A stretch of 64,000 nt of DNA from Hydractinia symbiolongicarpus (GCF_029227915.1 NC_079879.1:1674001-1738000); one strand, 5' to 3'; shown: positions 22,119 through 35,708, counted from the stretch's first letter. Notes: a model not told the origin generated them from the letters alone. Translations and numbers: made by a program.

Positions 22119-23943
22119 GCATAAGACTTGTAGTTTTCAAAAACGATTTCATTTTTGATGAGACGCTGAATAAAAGGAGTTTAATCTCCGGCAAACAAAA
22201 AACCGCGATTTCCCGTAAATCCCAGTCTTGACCCATATAGTCGAATGTATACAAAGAAAGTACCCAGGGAGTAAACTCATTTCCCGAACGATTTTTTAAA
22301 TTATTTTTTCACCACTAAAAAGCATGAGACTTGTAGTTTTAAAAAATGATTTCATTTTTGATAAAACGCTGAATAAAAGTTGTTTAATTGCCGGCAAACG
22401 AAAACCCGGGATTTCCCGTAAATCCCGGACTCGGCCCGTATAGTCAAAAGTATACAAAGAAAGTACCCAGGGAGTAAACTCATTTCCCGAACGATTCTTT
22501 AAATTATTTTTTCACCACTAAAAAGCATGAGACTTGTAGTTTTCAAAAATGTTTTCATTTTGGATGAGACGCTGAATAAAAGAAGTTTAATTGCCGGCCA
22601 ACGAAAACCCGCGATTTTCCGTACATCACGGACTCGGCCCGTATAGTCAAAAGTATACAAAGAAAGTACCCAGGGAGTAAACTTATTTCCTGAAAGATTC
22701 TTTAAATTAATTTTCCACCACTAAAACGCATATGACTTGTAGTTTTCAAAAACGATTTCATTTTTGATGAGACGCTGAATAAAAGGAGTTTAATCTCCGG
22801 CAAACAAAAAACCGCGATTTCCCGTAAATCCCGGGCTTGACCCGTATAGTCGAATGTATACAAAGAAAGTACCCAGGGAGTAAACTCATTTCCCGAACGA
22901 TTTTTTAAATTATTTTTTCACCACTAAAACGCATGAGACTTGTAGTTTTCAAAAATGACTTCATTTTTAATGAGACGCTGAATAAAAGGTGTTTAATCGC
23001 TGGCAAACGAAAACCCGGGATTTCCCGTAAATCCTGGACTCGGCCCGTATAGTCAAAAGTATACAAAGATAGTACCCCGGGAGTAAATTCATTTCCCGAA
23101 CGATTCTTAAAATCATTTTTTCACCACTAAAACGCATGAGACTTGTAGTTTTCAAAAATGATTTCATTTTTGATAAAACGCTGAATAAAAGGTGTTTAAT
23201 CGCCGGCAAACGAAAACCCAGGATTTCCCGTAAATCCCGGACTCGACCCGTATAGTCAAATGTATACAAAGAAAGTACCCAAGGAGTAAACTCATTTCCC
23301 GAACGATTCTTTAAATTATTTTTTCACCACTAAAACGCATTAGACTTGTAGTTTTCAAAAATGTTTTCATTTTGGATGAGACGCTGAATAAAAGAAGTTT
23401 AATTCCGGCAAACGAAAACCCGCGATTTTCCGTATATCACGGACTCGGCCCGTATAGTCAAAAGTATACAAAGAAAGTACCCAAGGTGTAAACTCATTTC
23501 CTGAAAGATTCTTTAAATTAATTTTCCACCACTAAAACGCATATGACTTGTAGTTTTCAAAAACGATTTCATTTTTGATGAGACGCTGAATAAAAGGAGT
23601 TTAATCTCCGGCAAACAAAAAACCGCGATTTCCCGTAAATCCCGGGCTTGACCCGTATAGTCGAATGTATACAAAGAAAGTACCCAGGGAGTAAACTCAT
23701 TTCCCGAACGATTTTTTAAATTATTTTTTCACCACTAAAACGCATGAGACTTGTAGTTTTCAAAAATGACTTCATTTTTGATGAGACGCTGAATAAAAGG
23801 TGTTTAATCGCCGGCAAACGAAAACCCGGGATTTCCCGTAAATCCTGGACTCGGCCCGTATAGTCAAAAGTATACAAAGAAAGTACCCCGGGAGTAAATT
23901 CATTTCCCGAACGATTTTTAAATTAATTTATCACAACTAAAAG
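22119..23943. repeat. Nine-unit block C, R-like, R-like, S, T, T-like, R, S, T
   Basis: Units start at 22119, 22322, 22525, 22728, 22931, 23134, 23337, 23539 and 23742. The T to T run from 22931 is the distant copy of 16846-17850. The unit at 22322 has AAAAAATGATTTC and AAAAGTTGTTTAATTG. The final T ends in the TTTTTAAATTAATTTATCAC tail, switching to class X. Confidence 0.8.
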
Positions 23944-24349
23944 GCATGAGACTTGTAGTTTTCAAAAATGATTTCATTTTTGATGAGACGCTGAATAAAA
24001 GAAGTTTAATCGCCGGCAAACGAAAACCAGCGATTTCCCGTAAATCCCGGGCTTGGCCCGTATAGTCGAGTGTATACAAAGAAAGAACCCAGGTAGTAAA
24101 CTCATTTCCCGAACGATTTTTTGAATGAATTTTCTACCACTAAAACGCATAAGACTTGTAGTTTTCAAAAAGGATTTCATTTTTGATGAGACGCTATATA
24201 AAAGGAGTTTAATCGCCGGCAAACGAAAACCCGCGATTTCCCGTAAATCCCGGGCTTGGCCCGTATAACCGAATGTATACAAAGAAAGTACCCAGGGAGT
24301 AAACTCATTTCCCGAACGATTTTTTAAAGTAATTTATCACAACTAAAAG
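23944..24349. repeat. Dimer X-Y, copy 1 (406 bp)
   Basis: X has AAAACCAGCG, GTCGAGTGTATAC, AGAACCCAGGTAG, TTTTTGAATGAATTTTC and TACCACTAAAAC. Y has GCATAAG, AAAAAGGATTTC and GCTATATAAAAGG. This dimer is confined to about 24-27.6 kb. Confidence 0.93.
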
Positions 24350-24755
24350 GCATGAGACTTGTAGTTTTCAAAAATGATTTCATTTTTGATGAGACGCTGA
24401 ATAAAAGAAGTTTAATCGCCGGCAAACGAAAACCAGCGATTTCCCGTAAATCCCGGGCTTGGCCCGTATAGTCGAGTGTATACAAAGAAAGAACCCAGGT
24501 AGTAAACTCATTTCCCGAACGATTTTTTGAATGAATTTTCTACCACTAAAACGCATAAGACTTGTAGTTTTCAAAAAGGATTTCATTTTTGATGAGACGC
24601 TATATAAAAGGAGTTTAATCGCCGGCAAACGAAAACCCGCGATTTCCCGTAAATCCCGGGCTTGGCCCGTATAGCCGAATGTATACAAAGAAAGTACCCA
24701 GGGAGTAAACTCATTTCCCGAACGATTTTTTAAAGTAATTTTCCACCACTAAAAC
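24350..24755. repeat. Dimer X-Y, copy 2 (406 bp)
   Basis: This is a direct duplicate of the preceding dimer, essentially the same sequence; the one difference I noticed is ATAGCCGAATG here against ATAACCGAATG in copy 1. A third copy is at 27191-27596, reached by duplication of a longer block. Confidence 0.93.
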
Positions 24756-26530
24756 ACATAAGACTTGTAGTTTTCAAAAATGATTTCATTTTTGATGAGA
24801 CGCTGAATAAAAGGAGTTTAATAGCCGGCAAACGAAAACCCGCGATTTCCCGTAAATCCCGGACGCGTCCCGTATTGTCAAAAGTAAACAAAGAAAGTAC
24901 CCAGGGAGTAAACTCATTTCCCGAACGATTTTTAAATTAATTTATCACCACTAAAAGGCATGAGACTTGTAGTTTTTAAAAATGATTTCATTTTTGATGA
25001 GACGCTGAATAAAAGGAGTTTAATCGCCGGCAAACGAAAACCCGCGATTTCCCGTAAATCCCGGGCTTGGCCCGTATAGCCGAATGTATACAAAGAAAGT
25101 ACCCAGGGAGTAAACTCATTTCCCGAACGATTTCTTAAATTAATTTTCCACCACTAAAACGGATAAGACTTATAGTTTTCAAATATGATTTCATTTTTGA
25201 TGAGACGCTGAATAAAAGAAGTTTAATCGCCGGCAAACGCAAACCCGCGAATTTCCGTAAATCCCGGGCTTGGCCCGTATAGCCGAATGAATACAAAGAA
25301 AGTACCTAGGGAGTAAACTCATTTCCCGAACGATTTTTTAAATTAATTTTCCACCACTAAAACGCATAAGACTTGTAGTTTTTAAAAACGATTTTATTTT
25401 TGATGAGACGCTGAATATAAGGAGTTTAATCTCCAGCGAACGAAAACCCGCGATTTTCCGTAAATCCCGGGCTTGGTCCGTGTAGTCGAATGTACACAAA
25501 GAAAGTACCCAGGGAGTAAACTCATTTCCCTGAACAATTCTTTAACTTATTGTTTCACCACTAAAACGCATGAGACTTGTAGTTTTCAGAAATGTTTTCA
25601 TTTTTGATGAGACGCTGAATAAAAGAAGTTTAATCGCCGGCAAACGAAAACCCGCGATTTCCCGTAAATTCCGGGCTTGGCCCGTATAGTCGAATGTATA
25701 CAAAGAAAGTACCCAGGGAGTAAACTCATTTCTCGAACGATTTTTAAATTAATTTATCACCACTAAAACGCATAAGACTTGTAGTTTTCAAAAACGATTT
25801 CATTTTTGATGAGACGCTGAATAAAAGGAGATTAATCTCCGGCAAACAAAAACCCGCGATTTCCCGTAAATCCTGGACTGGGACCGTATAGTCAAAACCA
25901 TACAAAGAAAGTACCCAGGGAGTAAACTCATTTCCCGAACGATTCTTTAAATTATTTCTTCACCACTAAAACGCATGAGACTTGTAGTTCTCAAAAATCA
26001 TTTCGTTTTTGATGAGACGCTAAATAAAAGAAGTTTAATCGCCGGCAAACAAAAACCCGCGATTTCCCGTAAATCCCGGGCTTGGCCCGTATAGTCGAAT
26101 GTATACAAAAAAAGTACCCAGGGAGTAAACTCATTTCCCGAACGATTTTTTAAATTAATTTTCCACCACTAAAACGCATAAGACTTGTAGTTTTCAAAAA
26201 CGATTTCATTTTTGATGAGACGCTGAATAAAAGGAGTTTAATCTCCGGCAAACGAAAACACGCGATTTCCCGTAAATCCCGGGCTTGGCCCGTATAGTCG
26301 AATGTATACAAAGAAAGTACCCAGTGAGTAAAATAATTTCCCGAACGATTCTTTAAATTATTTTTTCACCACTAAAACGCATGAGACTTGTTGTTTTCAA
26401 AAACGATCTCATTTTTGATGAGACGATGAATAAAAGGAGTTTAATCTCCGGCAAACGAAAACCCGCGATTTCCCGAAAATCCCAGACTCGGCCCGTGTAG
26501 TCGAATGTATACAAAGAAAGTACCCAGGGA
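24350..26530. repeat. Long segmental duplication, copy 1 (~2.2 kb)
   Basis: It starts with X-Y, then a unit with AAACACATAAG, one with AAAAGGCATGAG and TTTTTAAAAATG, and one with GGATAAG and CTTATAG. Next come E (25364) and F, then units with GGAGATTAATCTCC and CAAAACCATAC, an A unit with ATACAAAAAAAG, C with ACACGCG, and Z (TTGTTGTTTTC, GACGATG). All except the internal E recur 2,840-2,841 bp downstream. Confidence 0.87.
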
Positions 26531-27190
26531 GTAAATTCATTTCCCGAACGATTCTTAAAATCATTTTTTCACCACTAAAACGCATGGGACTTGTAGTTTC
26601 CAAAAATTATTTCATTTTTGATGAGACGCTAAATAAAAGGAGTTTAATTGCCGGCAAACGAAAACTCGCGATTTCCTGTATATCCCGGACTCGGCCCGTA
26701 TAGTCAAAAGTATACAAAGAAAGTACCCAGGGAGTAAACTCATTTCCCGAACGATTCTTTAAATTATTTTTTCACCACTAAAACGCATGAGACTTGTAGT
26801 TTTCAAAAACGATTTCATTTTTGATGAGATGCTAAATGAAAGGAGTTTAATCTCCGGCAAACAAAAACCCGCGATTTCCCGTAAATCCCGGGCTTGACCC
26901 GTATAGTCGAATGTATACAAAGAAAGTACCCAGGGAGTAAACTCATTTCCCAAACGATTTTTATAAATTATTTTTTCACCACTAAAACGAATGAGACTTG
27001 TAGTTTTCAAAAATGATTTCATTTTTAATGAGACGCTGAATAAAAGGTGTTTAATCGCCGGCAAACGAAAACCCGCGATTTCCCGTAAATCCCGGACGCG
27101 ACCCGTATAGTCAAAAGTAAACAAAGAAAGTACCCAGGGAGTAAACTCATTTCCCGAAAGATTTTTAAATTAATTTATCACAACTAAAAG
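26531..27190. repeat. U-V-W-like units between two long duplicates
   Basis: From within the Z unit the sequence switches to T/U tail (TTCTTAAAATCATT). It is followed by U at 26582, V at about 26785 (GAGATGCTAAATGAAAGG, one extra base in ATTTTTATAAATT) and W at about 26989 (ACGAATGAG, TTTTTAATGAGACG). W again ends with the short TTTTTAAATTAATTTAT tail, leading into X. Confidence 0.8.
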
Positions 27191-29371
27191 GCATGAGACT
27201 TGTAGTTTTCAAAAATGATTTCATTTTTGATGAGACGCTGAATAAAAGAAGTTTAATCGCCGGCAAACGAAAACCAGCGATTTCCCGTAAATCCCGGGCT
27301 TGGCCCGTATAGTCGAGTGTATACAAAGAAAGAACCCAGGTAGTAAACTCATTTCCCGAACGATTTTTTGAATGAATTTTCTACCACTAAAACGCATAAG
27401 ACTTGTAGTTTTCAAAAAGGATTTCATTTTTGATGAGACGCTATATAAAAGGAGTTTAATCGCCGGCAAACGAAAACCCGCGATTTCCCGTAAATCCCGG
27501 GCTTGGCCCGTATAGCCGAATGTATACAAAGAAAGTACCCAGGGAGTAAACTCATTTCCCGAACGATTTTTTAAAGTAATTTTCCACCACTAAAACACAT
27601 AAGACTTGTAGTTTTCAAAAATGATTTCATTTTTGATGAGACGCTGAATAAAAGGAGTTTAATAGCCGGCAAACGAAAACCCGCGATTTCCCGTAAATCC
27701 CGGACGCGTCCCGTATCGTCAAAAGTAAACAAAGAAAGTACCCAGGGAGTAAACTCATTTCCCGAACGATTTTTAAATTAATTTATCACCACTAAAAGGC
27801 ATGAGACTTGTAGTTTTTAAAAATGATTTCATTTTTGATAAGACGCTGAATAAAAGGAGTTTAATCGCCGGCAAACGAAAACCCGCGATTTCCCGTAAAT
27901 CCCGGGCTTGGCCCGTATAGCCGAATGTATACAAAGAAAGTACCCAGGGAGTAAACTCATTTCCCGAACGATTTCTTAAATTAATTTTCCACCACTAAAA
28001 CGGATAAGACTTATAGTTTTCAAATATGATTTCATTTTTGATGAGACGCTGAATAAAAGAAGTTTAATCGCCGGCAAACGCAAACCCGCGATTTTCCGTA
28101 AATCCCGGGCTTGGCCCGTATAGCCGAATGAATACAAAGAAAGTACCTAGGGAGTAAACTCATTTCCCGAACGATTTTTTAAATTAATTTTCCACCACTA
28201 AAACGCATAAGACTTGTAGTTTTCAGAAATGTTTTCATTTTTGATGAGACGCTGAATAAAAGAAGTTTAATTGCCGGCAAACGAAAACCCGCGATTTCCT
28301 GTAAATCCCGGGCTTGGCCCGTATAGTCGAATGTATACAAAGAAAGTACCCATTGAGTAAACTGACTTCCCGAACGATTCTTTAAATTATTTTTTCACCA
28401 CTAAAACGCATGAGACTTGTAGTTTTTAAAAATGTTTTCATTTTTGATGAGACGCTGAATAAAAGAAGTTTAATCGCCGGCAAACGAAAACCCGCGATTT
28501 CCCGTAAATTCCGGGCTTGGCCCGTATAGTCGAATGTATACAAAGAAAGTACCCAGGGAGTAAACTCATTTCTCGAACGATTTTTAAATTAATTTATCAC
28601 CACTAAAACGCATAAGACTTGTAGTTTTCAAAAACGATTTCATTTTTGATGAGACGCTGAATAAAAGGAGATTAATCTCCGGCAAACAAAAACCCGCGAT
28701 TTCCCGTAAATCCCGGACTGGGACCGTATAGTCAAAACCATACAAAGAAAGTACCCAGGGAGTAAACTCATTTCCCGAACGATTCTTTAAATTATTTCTT
28801 CACCACTAAAACGCATGAGACTTGTAGTTCTCAAAAATCATTTCGTTTTTGATGAGACGCTAAATAAAAGAAGTTTAATCGCCGGCAAACAAAAACCCGC
28901 GATTTCCCGTAAATCCCGGGCTTGGCCCGTATAGTCGAATGTATACAAAAAAAGTACCCAGGGAGTAAACTCATTTCCCGAACGATTTTTTAAATTAATT
29001 TTCCACCACTAAAACGCATAAGACTTGTAGTTTTCAAAAACGATTTCATTTTTGATGAGACGCTGAATAAAAGGAGTTTAATCTCCGGCAAACGAAAACA
29101 CGCGATTTCCCGTAAATCCCGGGCTTGGCCCGTATAGTCGAATGTACACAAAGAAAGTACCCAGTGAGTAAAATAATTTCCCGAACGATTCTTTAAATTA
29201 TTTTTTCACCACTAAAACGCATGAGACTTGTTGTTTTCAAAAACGATCTCATTTTTGATGAGACGATGAATAAAAGGAGTTTAATCTCCGGCAAACGAAA
29301 ACCCGCGATTTCCCGAAAATCCCAGACTCGGCCCGTATAGTCGAATGTATACAAAGAAAGTACCCAGGGAG
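27191..29371. repeat. Long segmental duplication, copy 2 (~2.2 kb)
   Basis: It shares X-Y, ACACATAAG, GGATAAG with CTTATAG, GGAGATTAATCTCC and the C-Z end with 24350-26530. Internally it lacks the E unit of copy 1 (25364): here a GCATAAG unit at about 28205 passes straight into F sequence (TTTTCAGAAATG). It has instead an extra G-type unit at about 28408. One unit was lost and one gained after duplication, keeping the offset at about 2.84 kb. Confidence 0.85.
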
Positions 29372-30435
29372 TAAACTCATTTCCCGAACGATTTTTTAAA
29401 TTAATTTTTCACCACTAAAACGCATAAGACTTGTAGTTTTCAAAAACGATTTCATTTTTGTTGAGACGCTGAATAAAAGGAGTTTAATATCCGGCAAACG
29501 ATAACCCACGATTTCCTGTAAATGCCAGGCTTGGCCCGTGTAGTCGAATGTATACAAAGAAAGTACACAGGGAGTAAACTCATTTCCCGAACGATTTTTT
29601 AAATTATTTTTTCACCACTAAAACGCATGAGACTTGTAGTTTTCAAAAATGATTTCATTTTTGATGAGACGCTGAAAAAAAGGAGTTTAATTGCCGGCAA
29701 ACGAAAACTCGCGATTTCCCGTATATCCCGGACTCGGCCCGTATTGTCAAAAGTATACAAAGAAAGTACCCAGCGATTAAACTCATTTCCCGAACGATTC
29801 TTTAAATTATTTTTTCACCATTAAAACGTATGAGACTTGTAGTTTTCAAAAATTTTTTCATTTTTGATGAAACGCTGAATAAAAGAAGTTTAATCGCAGG
29901 CAAACGAAAACCTGCGATTTTTCGTATATCACGGACTCGGCCCGTAAAGTCAAAAGTATACAAAGAAAGTACCTTAGGAGTAAACTCATTTCCCGAACGA
30001 TTCTTTAAATTATTTTTTCACCACTAAAACGCATGAGACTAGTAGTTTTCAAAATTGATTTCATTTTTGATGAGACGCTGAATAAAAGAAGTTTAATCGC
30101 CGGCAAACGAAAACCCGCGATTTCCCGTAAATCCCGGGCTTGGCCCGTATAGTCGAATGTATACAAAGAAAGTACCCAGGGAGTAAACTCATTTCCCGAA
30201 CGATTTTTTAATTAATTTTCCACCACTAAAACGCATAAGACTTGTAGTTTTCAAAAATGATTTCATTTTTGATGAGACGCTGAATAAAAGGAGTTTAATT
30301 GCCGGCAAACGAAAACTCGCGATTTCCCGAATATCCCGGACTCGGCCCGTATAGTCAAAAGTATACAAAGAAAGTACCCAGCGATTAAACTCATTTCCCG
30401 AACGTTTCTTTAACTTATTTTTTCACCATTAAAAC
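29372..30435. repeat. Segment L and neighbours, distant copy of 3.6-4.5 kb
   Basis: Units start at 29422 (L, TTGTTGAGACG), 29625 (GCTGAAAAAAAGG), 29828 (CAAAAATTTTTTCAT, with CGCAGGC in place of CGCCGGC), 30031 (ACTAGTAG) and 30233. The order and private variants match 3656-4468. Confidence 0.83.
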
Positions 30436-31855
30436 GTATGAGACTTGTAGTTTTCAAAAATGTTTTCATTTTTGATGAAACCCTAAATAAAAGAAGTTTA
30501 ATTGCCGGCAAATGAAAACCTGCGATTTTTCGTATATCACGGACTCGGCCCGTATAGTCAAAAGTATACAAAGAAAGTACCTTAGGAGTAAACTCATTTC
30601 CCGAACGATTCTTTAAATTATTTTTTCACCACTAAAACGCATGAGACTTGTAGTTTTCAAAATTGATTTCATTTTTGATGAGACGCTGAATAAAAGAAGT
30701 TTAATCGCCGGCAAACGAAAACCCGTTATTTCCCGTAAATCCCGGGCTTGACCCGTATAGCCGAATGAATACAAAGAAAGTACCTAGGGAGTAAACTCAT
30801 TTCCCGAACGATTTTTTAAATTAATTTTCCACCACTAAAACGCATAAGACTTGTAGTTTTTAAAAACGATTTCATTTTTGATGAGACGCTGAATATAAGG
30901 AGTTTAATCTCCAGCGAACGAAAACCCGCGATTTCCCGTAAATCCCGGGCTTGGTCCGTATAGTCGAATGTACACAAAGAAAGTACCCAGGGAGTAAACT
31001 CATTTCCCGAACAATTCTTTAACTTATTTTTACACCACTAAAACGCATGAGACTTGTAGTTTTCAGAAATGTTTTCATTTTTGATGAGACGCTGAATAAA
31101 AGAAGTTTAATTGCCGGCAAACGAAAACCCGCGATTTCCTGTAAATCCCGGGCTTGGCCCGTATAGTCGAATGTGTACAAAGAAAGTACCCATTGAGCAA
31201 ACTGACTTCCCGAACGATTCTTTAAATTATTTTTTCACCACTAAAACGCATGAGACTTGTAGTTTTCAAAAATGTTTTCATTTTTGATGAGACGCTGAAT
31301 AAAAGAAGTTTAATCGCCGGCAAACGAAAACCCGCGATTTCCCGTAAATCACGGGCTTGGCCCGTATAGTCGAATGTATACAAAAAAAGTACCCAGGGAG
31401 TAAACACATTTCTCGAACGATTTTTAAATTAATTTATCACCACTAAAACGCATGAGACTTGTAGTTTTCAAAAACGATTTCATTTTTGATGAGACGCTGA
31501 ATAAAAGGAGTTTATTCTCCGGCAAACAAAAACCCGCGATTTCCCGTAAATCCCGGACTGGGACCGTATAGTCAAAAGCATACAAAGAAAGTACCCAGGG
31601 AGTAAACTCATTTCCCGAACGATTCTTTAAATTATTTCTTCACCACTAAAACGCATGAGACTTGTAGTTCTCAAAAATCATTTCGTTTTTGATGAGACGC
31701 TAAATAAAAGAAGTTTAATCGCCGGCAAACAAAAACCCGCGATTTCCCGTAAATCCCGGGCTTGGCCCGTATAGTTGAATGTATACAAAGAAAGTACCCA
31801 GGGAGTAAACTCATTTCCCGAACGATTCTTTAAATTATTTCTTCACCACTAAAAC
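30436..31855. repeat. Seven-unit cassette P-B-E-F-G-K-A, copy 2
   Basis: Units start at 30436, 30639, 30842, 31045, 31248, 31450 and 31653. It matches 20293-21712 in order and spacing. Differences include TTTTTACACC at the end of E, CCCATTGAGCAAAC in F and ATACAAAAAAAG in G. Confidence 0.88.
31045..31855. repeat. Four-unit HOR F-G-K-A, copy 1 (811 bp)
   Basis: Units start at 31045, 31248, 31450 and 31653. The private CCCATTGAGCAAAC in F repeats 811 bp downstream. This local 4-mer arose by tandem duplication of the last four units of the larger cassette. Confidence 0.92.
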
Positions 31856-32666
31856 GCATGAGACTTGTAGTTTTCAGAAATGTTTTCATTTTTGATGAGA
31901 CGCTGAATAAAAGAAGTTTAATTGCCGGCAAACGAAAACCCGCGATTTCCTGTAAATCCCGGGCTTGGCCCGTATAGTCGAATGTGTACAAAGAAAGTAC
32001 CCATTGAGCAAACTGACTTCCCGAACGATTCTTTAAATTATTTTTTCACCACTAAAACGCATGAGACTTGTAGTTTTCAAAAATGTTTTCATTTTTGATG
32101 AGACGCTGAATAAAAGAAGTTTAATCGCCGGCAAACGAAAACCCGCGATTTCCCGTAAATCACGGGCTTGGCCCGTATAGTCGAATGTATACAAAGAAAG
32201 TACCCAGGGAGTAAACACATTTCTCGAACGATTTTTAAATTAATTTATCACCACTAAAACGCATGAGACTTGTAGTTTTCAAAAACGATTTCATTTTTGA
32301 TGAGACGCTGAATAAAAGGAGTTTATTCTCCGGCAAACAAAAACCCGCGATTTCCCGTAAATCCCGGACTGGGACCGTATAGTCAAAAGCATACAAAGAA
32401 AGTACCCAGGAAGTAAACTCATTTCCCGAATGATTCTTTAAATTATTTCTTCACCACTAAAACGCATGAGACTTGTAGTTCTCAAAAATCATTTCGTTTT
32501 TGATGAGACGCTAAATAAAAGAAGTTTAATCGCCGGCAAACAAAAACCCGCGATTTCCCGTAAATCCCGGGCTTGGCCCGTATAGTCGAATGTATACAAA
32601 GAAAGTACCCAGGGAGTAAACTCATTTCCCGAACAATTCTTTAACTTATTTTTTCACCACTAAAAC
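31856..32666. repeat. Four-unit HOR F-G-K-A, copy 2 (811 bp)
   Basis: Direct tandem copy with units at 31856, 32059, 32261 and 32464. K ends CCCAGGAAGTAAAC with GAATGATTC here. A further F start (TTTTCAGAAATG) follows at 32667 but becomes A-like after about 60 bases, a truncated third copy by exchange. Confidence 0.92.
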
Positions 32667-35505
32667 GCATGAGACTTGTAGTTTTCAGAAATGTTTTCAT
32701 TTTTGATGAGACGCTGAATAAAAGAAGTTTAATCGCCGGCAAACAAAAACCCGCGATTTCCCGTAAATCCCGGGCTTGGCCCGTATAGTCGAATGTATAC
32801 AAAGAAAGTACCCAGGGAGTAAACTTATTTCCCGAACGATTCTTTAAATTATTTCTTCACCACTAAAACGCATGAGACTTGTAGTTCTCAAAAATCATTT
32901 TGTTTTTGATGAGACGCTAAATAAAAGAAGTTTAATCGCCGGCAAACAAAAACCCGCGATTTCCCGTAAATCCCGGGCTTGGCCCGTATAGTCGAATGTA
33001 TACAAAGAAAGTACCCAGGGAATAAACTCATTTCCCGAACGATTTTTTAAATTAATTTTCCACCATTAAAACGCATGAGACTTGTAGTTTTTAAAAACGA
33101 TTTCATTTTTGATGAGACGCTGAATATAAGGAGTTTAATCTCCAGCGAACGAAAACCCGCGATTTCCCGTAAATCTCAGGCTTGGTCCGTATAGTAGACT
33201 GTACACAAAGAAAGTACCCAGGGAGTAAACTCATTTCCCGAACAATTCTTTAACTTATTTTTTCACCACTAAAACGCATGAGACTTGTAGTTTTCAGAAA
33301 TGTTTTCATTTTTGATGAGACGCTGAATAAAAGAAGTTTAATTGCCGGCAAACGAAAACCCGCGATTTTCTGTAAATCCCGGGCTTGGCCCGTATAGTCG
33401 AATGTATACAAAGAAAGTACCCATTGAGTAAATTGACTTCCCGAACGATTCTTTAAATTATTTTTTCACCACTAAAACGCATGAGACTTGTAGTTTTCAA
33501 AAATATTTTAATTTTTGATGAGACGCTGAATAAAAGAAGTTTAATCGCCGGCAAACGAAAACCCGCGATTTCCCGTAAATCCCGGGCTTGGCCCGTATAG
33601 TCGAATGTATACAAAGAAAGTACCCAGGGAGTAAACTCATTTCTCGAACGATTTTTAAATTAATTTATCACCACTAAAACGCATGAGACTTGTAGTTTTC
33701 AAAAACGATTTCGTTTTTGATGAGACGCTGAATAAAAGGAGTTTAATCTCCGGCAAACAAAAACCCGCGATTTCCCGTAAATCCCGGACTGGTACCGTAT
33801 AGTCAAAAGCATACAAAGAAAGTACCCAGGGAGTAAACTCATTTCCCGAACGATTCTTTAAATTATTTCTTCACCACTAAAACGCATGAGACTTGTAGTT
33901 CTCTAAATCATTTCGTTTTTGATGAGAAGCTAAATAAAAGAGGTTTAATCGCCGGCAAACAAAAACCCGCGATTTCCCGTAAACCCCGGGCTTGGCCCGT
34001 ATAGTCGAATGTATACAAAGAAAGTACCCAGGGAGTAAACTCATTTCCCGAACGATTTTTTAAATTAATTTTCCACCACTAAAACGCATAAGACTTGTAG
34101 TTTTCGAAAACGATTATATTTTTGATGAGACGCAGAATAAAAGGAGTTTAATCTCCGGCAAACGAAAACACGCGATTTCCCGTAAATACCGGGCTTGTCC
34201 CGTATAGTCGAATGTATACAAAGAAAGTACCCAGTGAGTAAAATAATTTCCCGAACGATTCTTTAAATTATTTTTTCACCACTAAAACGCATGAGACTTG
34301 TTGTTTTCAAAAACGATTTCATTTTTGATGAGACGATGAATAAAAGGAGTTTAATCTCCGGCAAACAAAACCCGCGATTTCCCGAAAATCCCAGACTCGG
34401 CCCGTATAGTCGAATGTATACAAAGAAAGTACCCAGGGAGTAAACTCATTTCCCGAACGATTTTATAAATTAATTTTTCACCACTAAAACGCATAAGACT
34501 TGTAGTTTTCAAAAATGTTTTCATTTTTGATGAAACGCTGAATAAAAGAAGTTTAATCGCCGGCAAACGAAAACCTGCGATTTTTCGTATATCACGGACT
34601 CGGCCCGTATAGTCAAAAGTATACAAAGAAAGTACCTTAGGAGTAAACTCATTTTCCGAACGATTCTTTAAATTATTTTTTCACCACTAAAACGCATGAG
34701 ACTTGTAGTTTTCAAAATTGATTTCATTTTTGATGAGACGCTGAATAAAAGAAGTTTAATCGCCGGCAAACGAAAACCCGCGATTTCCCGTAAATCCCGG
34801 GCTTGGCCCGTATAGTCGAATGTATACAAAGAAAGTACCCAGGGAGTAAACTCATTTTCCGAACGATTTTTTAAATTAATTTTCCACCACTAAAACGCAT
34901 GAGACTTGTAGTTTTCAAAAATGATTTCATTTTTGATGAGACGCTGAATAAAAGGAGTTTAATTGCCGGCAAACAAAAACTCGCGATTTCCCGTATATCC
35001 CGGACTCGGCCCGTATAGTCAAAAGTATACAAAGAAAGTATCCAGCGATTAAACTCATTTCCCGAACGATTCTTTAACTTATTTTTTCACCATTAAAACG
35101 TATGAGACTTGTAGTTTTCAAAAATGTTTTCATTTTTGATGAAACCCTGAATAAAAGAAGTTTAATCGCCGGCAAATGAAAACCTGCGATTTTTCGTATA
35201 TCACGGACTCGGCCCGTATAGTCAAAAGTATACAAAGAAAGTACCTTAGGAGTAAACTCATTTCCCGAACGATTCTTTAAATTATTTTTTCACCACTAAA
35301 ACGCATGAGACTTGTAGTTTTCAAAATTGATTTCATTTTTGATGAGACGCTAAATAAAAGAAGTTTAATCGCCGGCAAACGAAAACCCGTTATTTCCCGT
35401 AAATCCCGGGCTTGACCCTTAAAGTCGAATGTATACAAAGAAAGTACCCAGGGAGTAAACTGATTTCCCTAACGATTTTTCAAATAATTTCTGCACCAAT
35501 GGAAC
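32667..35505. repeat. Mixed block of 14 units closing the left half
   Basis: In order: F/A chimera, A, E, F, G, K-like, A, C, Z, L/P-like, B, O, P, B. The A unit at about 33883 lost two bases (TCTCTAAATCATTT). The Z unit lost one base (CAAACAAAACCCG). The last B (from 35301) has CTTGACCCTTAAAGTCG and passes into the D-type tail AATTTCTGCACCAATGGAAC. It is the left-hand junction with the D family. Confidence 0.75.
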
Positions 35506-35708
35506 GAATGAGACTTGTAGTATTCAAAAATGTTTATATTTTTGATGAGACGCTGACTAAAAGATGTTTAATTGCCGGCAAACGAAAACCCGCCATTTCC
35601 CCTAAATCTCGGACTCGGCCCGTAAAATTAAAAGTATACAAAGAAAGTACCCAGGGGGTAAACTCATTTCCCGAACGATTTTTTAAATCATTTTTTCACC
35701 ACTAAAAC
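35506..35708. repeat. Class D divergent unit, first of eight
   Basis: D differs from consensus at many sites: GAATGAG, TAGTATTC, ATGTTTATATTTTT, CGCTGACTAAAAGATG, CCCGCCATTTCCCC, ATCTCGGAC, CGTAAAATTAAAAG and CAGGGGGTAAAC. The other copies start at 39156, 44974, 52076, 53160, 55529, 56816 and 58846, always followed by a class I unit. None was seen left of this position. Copies up to 45 kb read GAATGAG and GACTAAAAG; copies from 52 kb read GAATGCG and GACCAAAAG. Confidence 0.92.

Noticed and set aside
23974-24688. Two identical 102-codon minus-strand reading frames
   Set aside because: They are identical because the X-Y dimer is duplicated at 406 bp, not because a gene is duplicated.
26759-27124. 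121-codon minus-strand reading frame
   Set aside because: Antisense translation of the V and W units. It depends on an extra base at about 26960, and identical fragments appear throughout the array.
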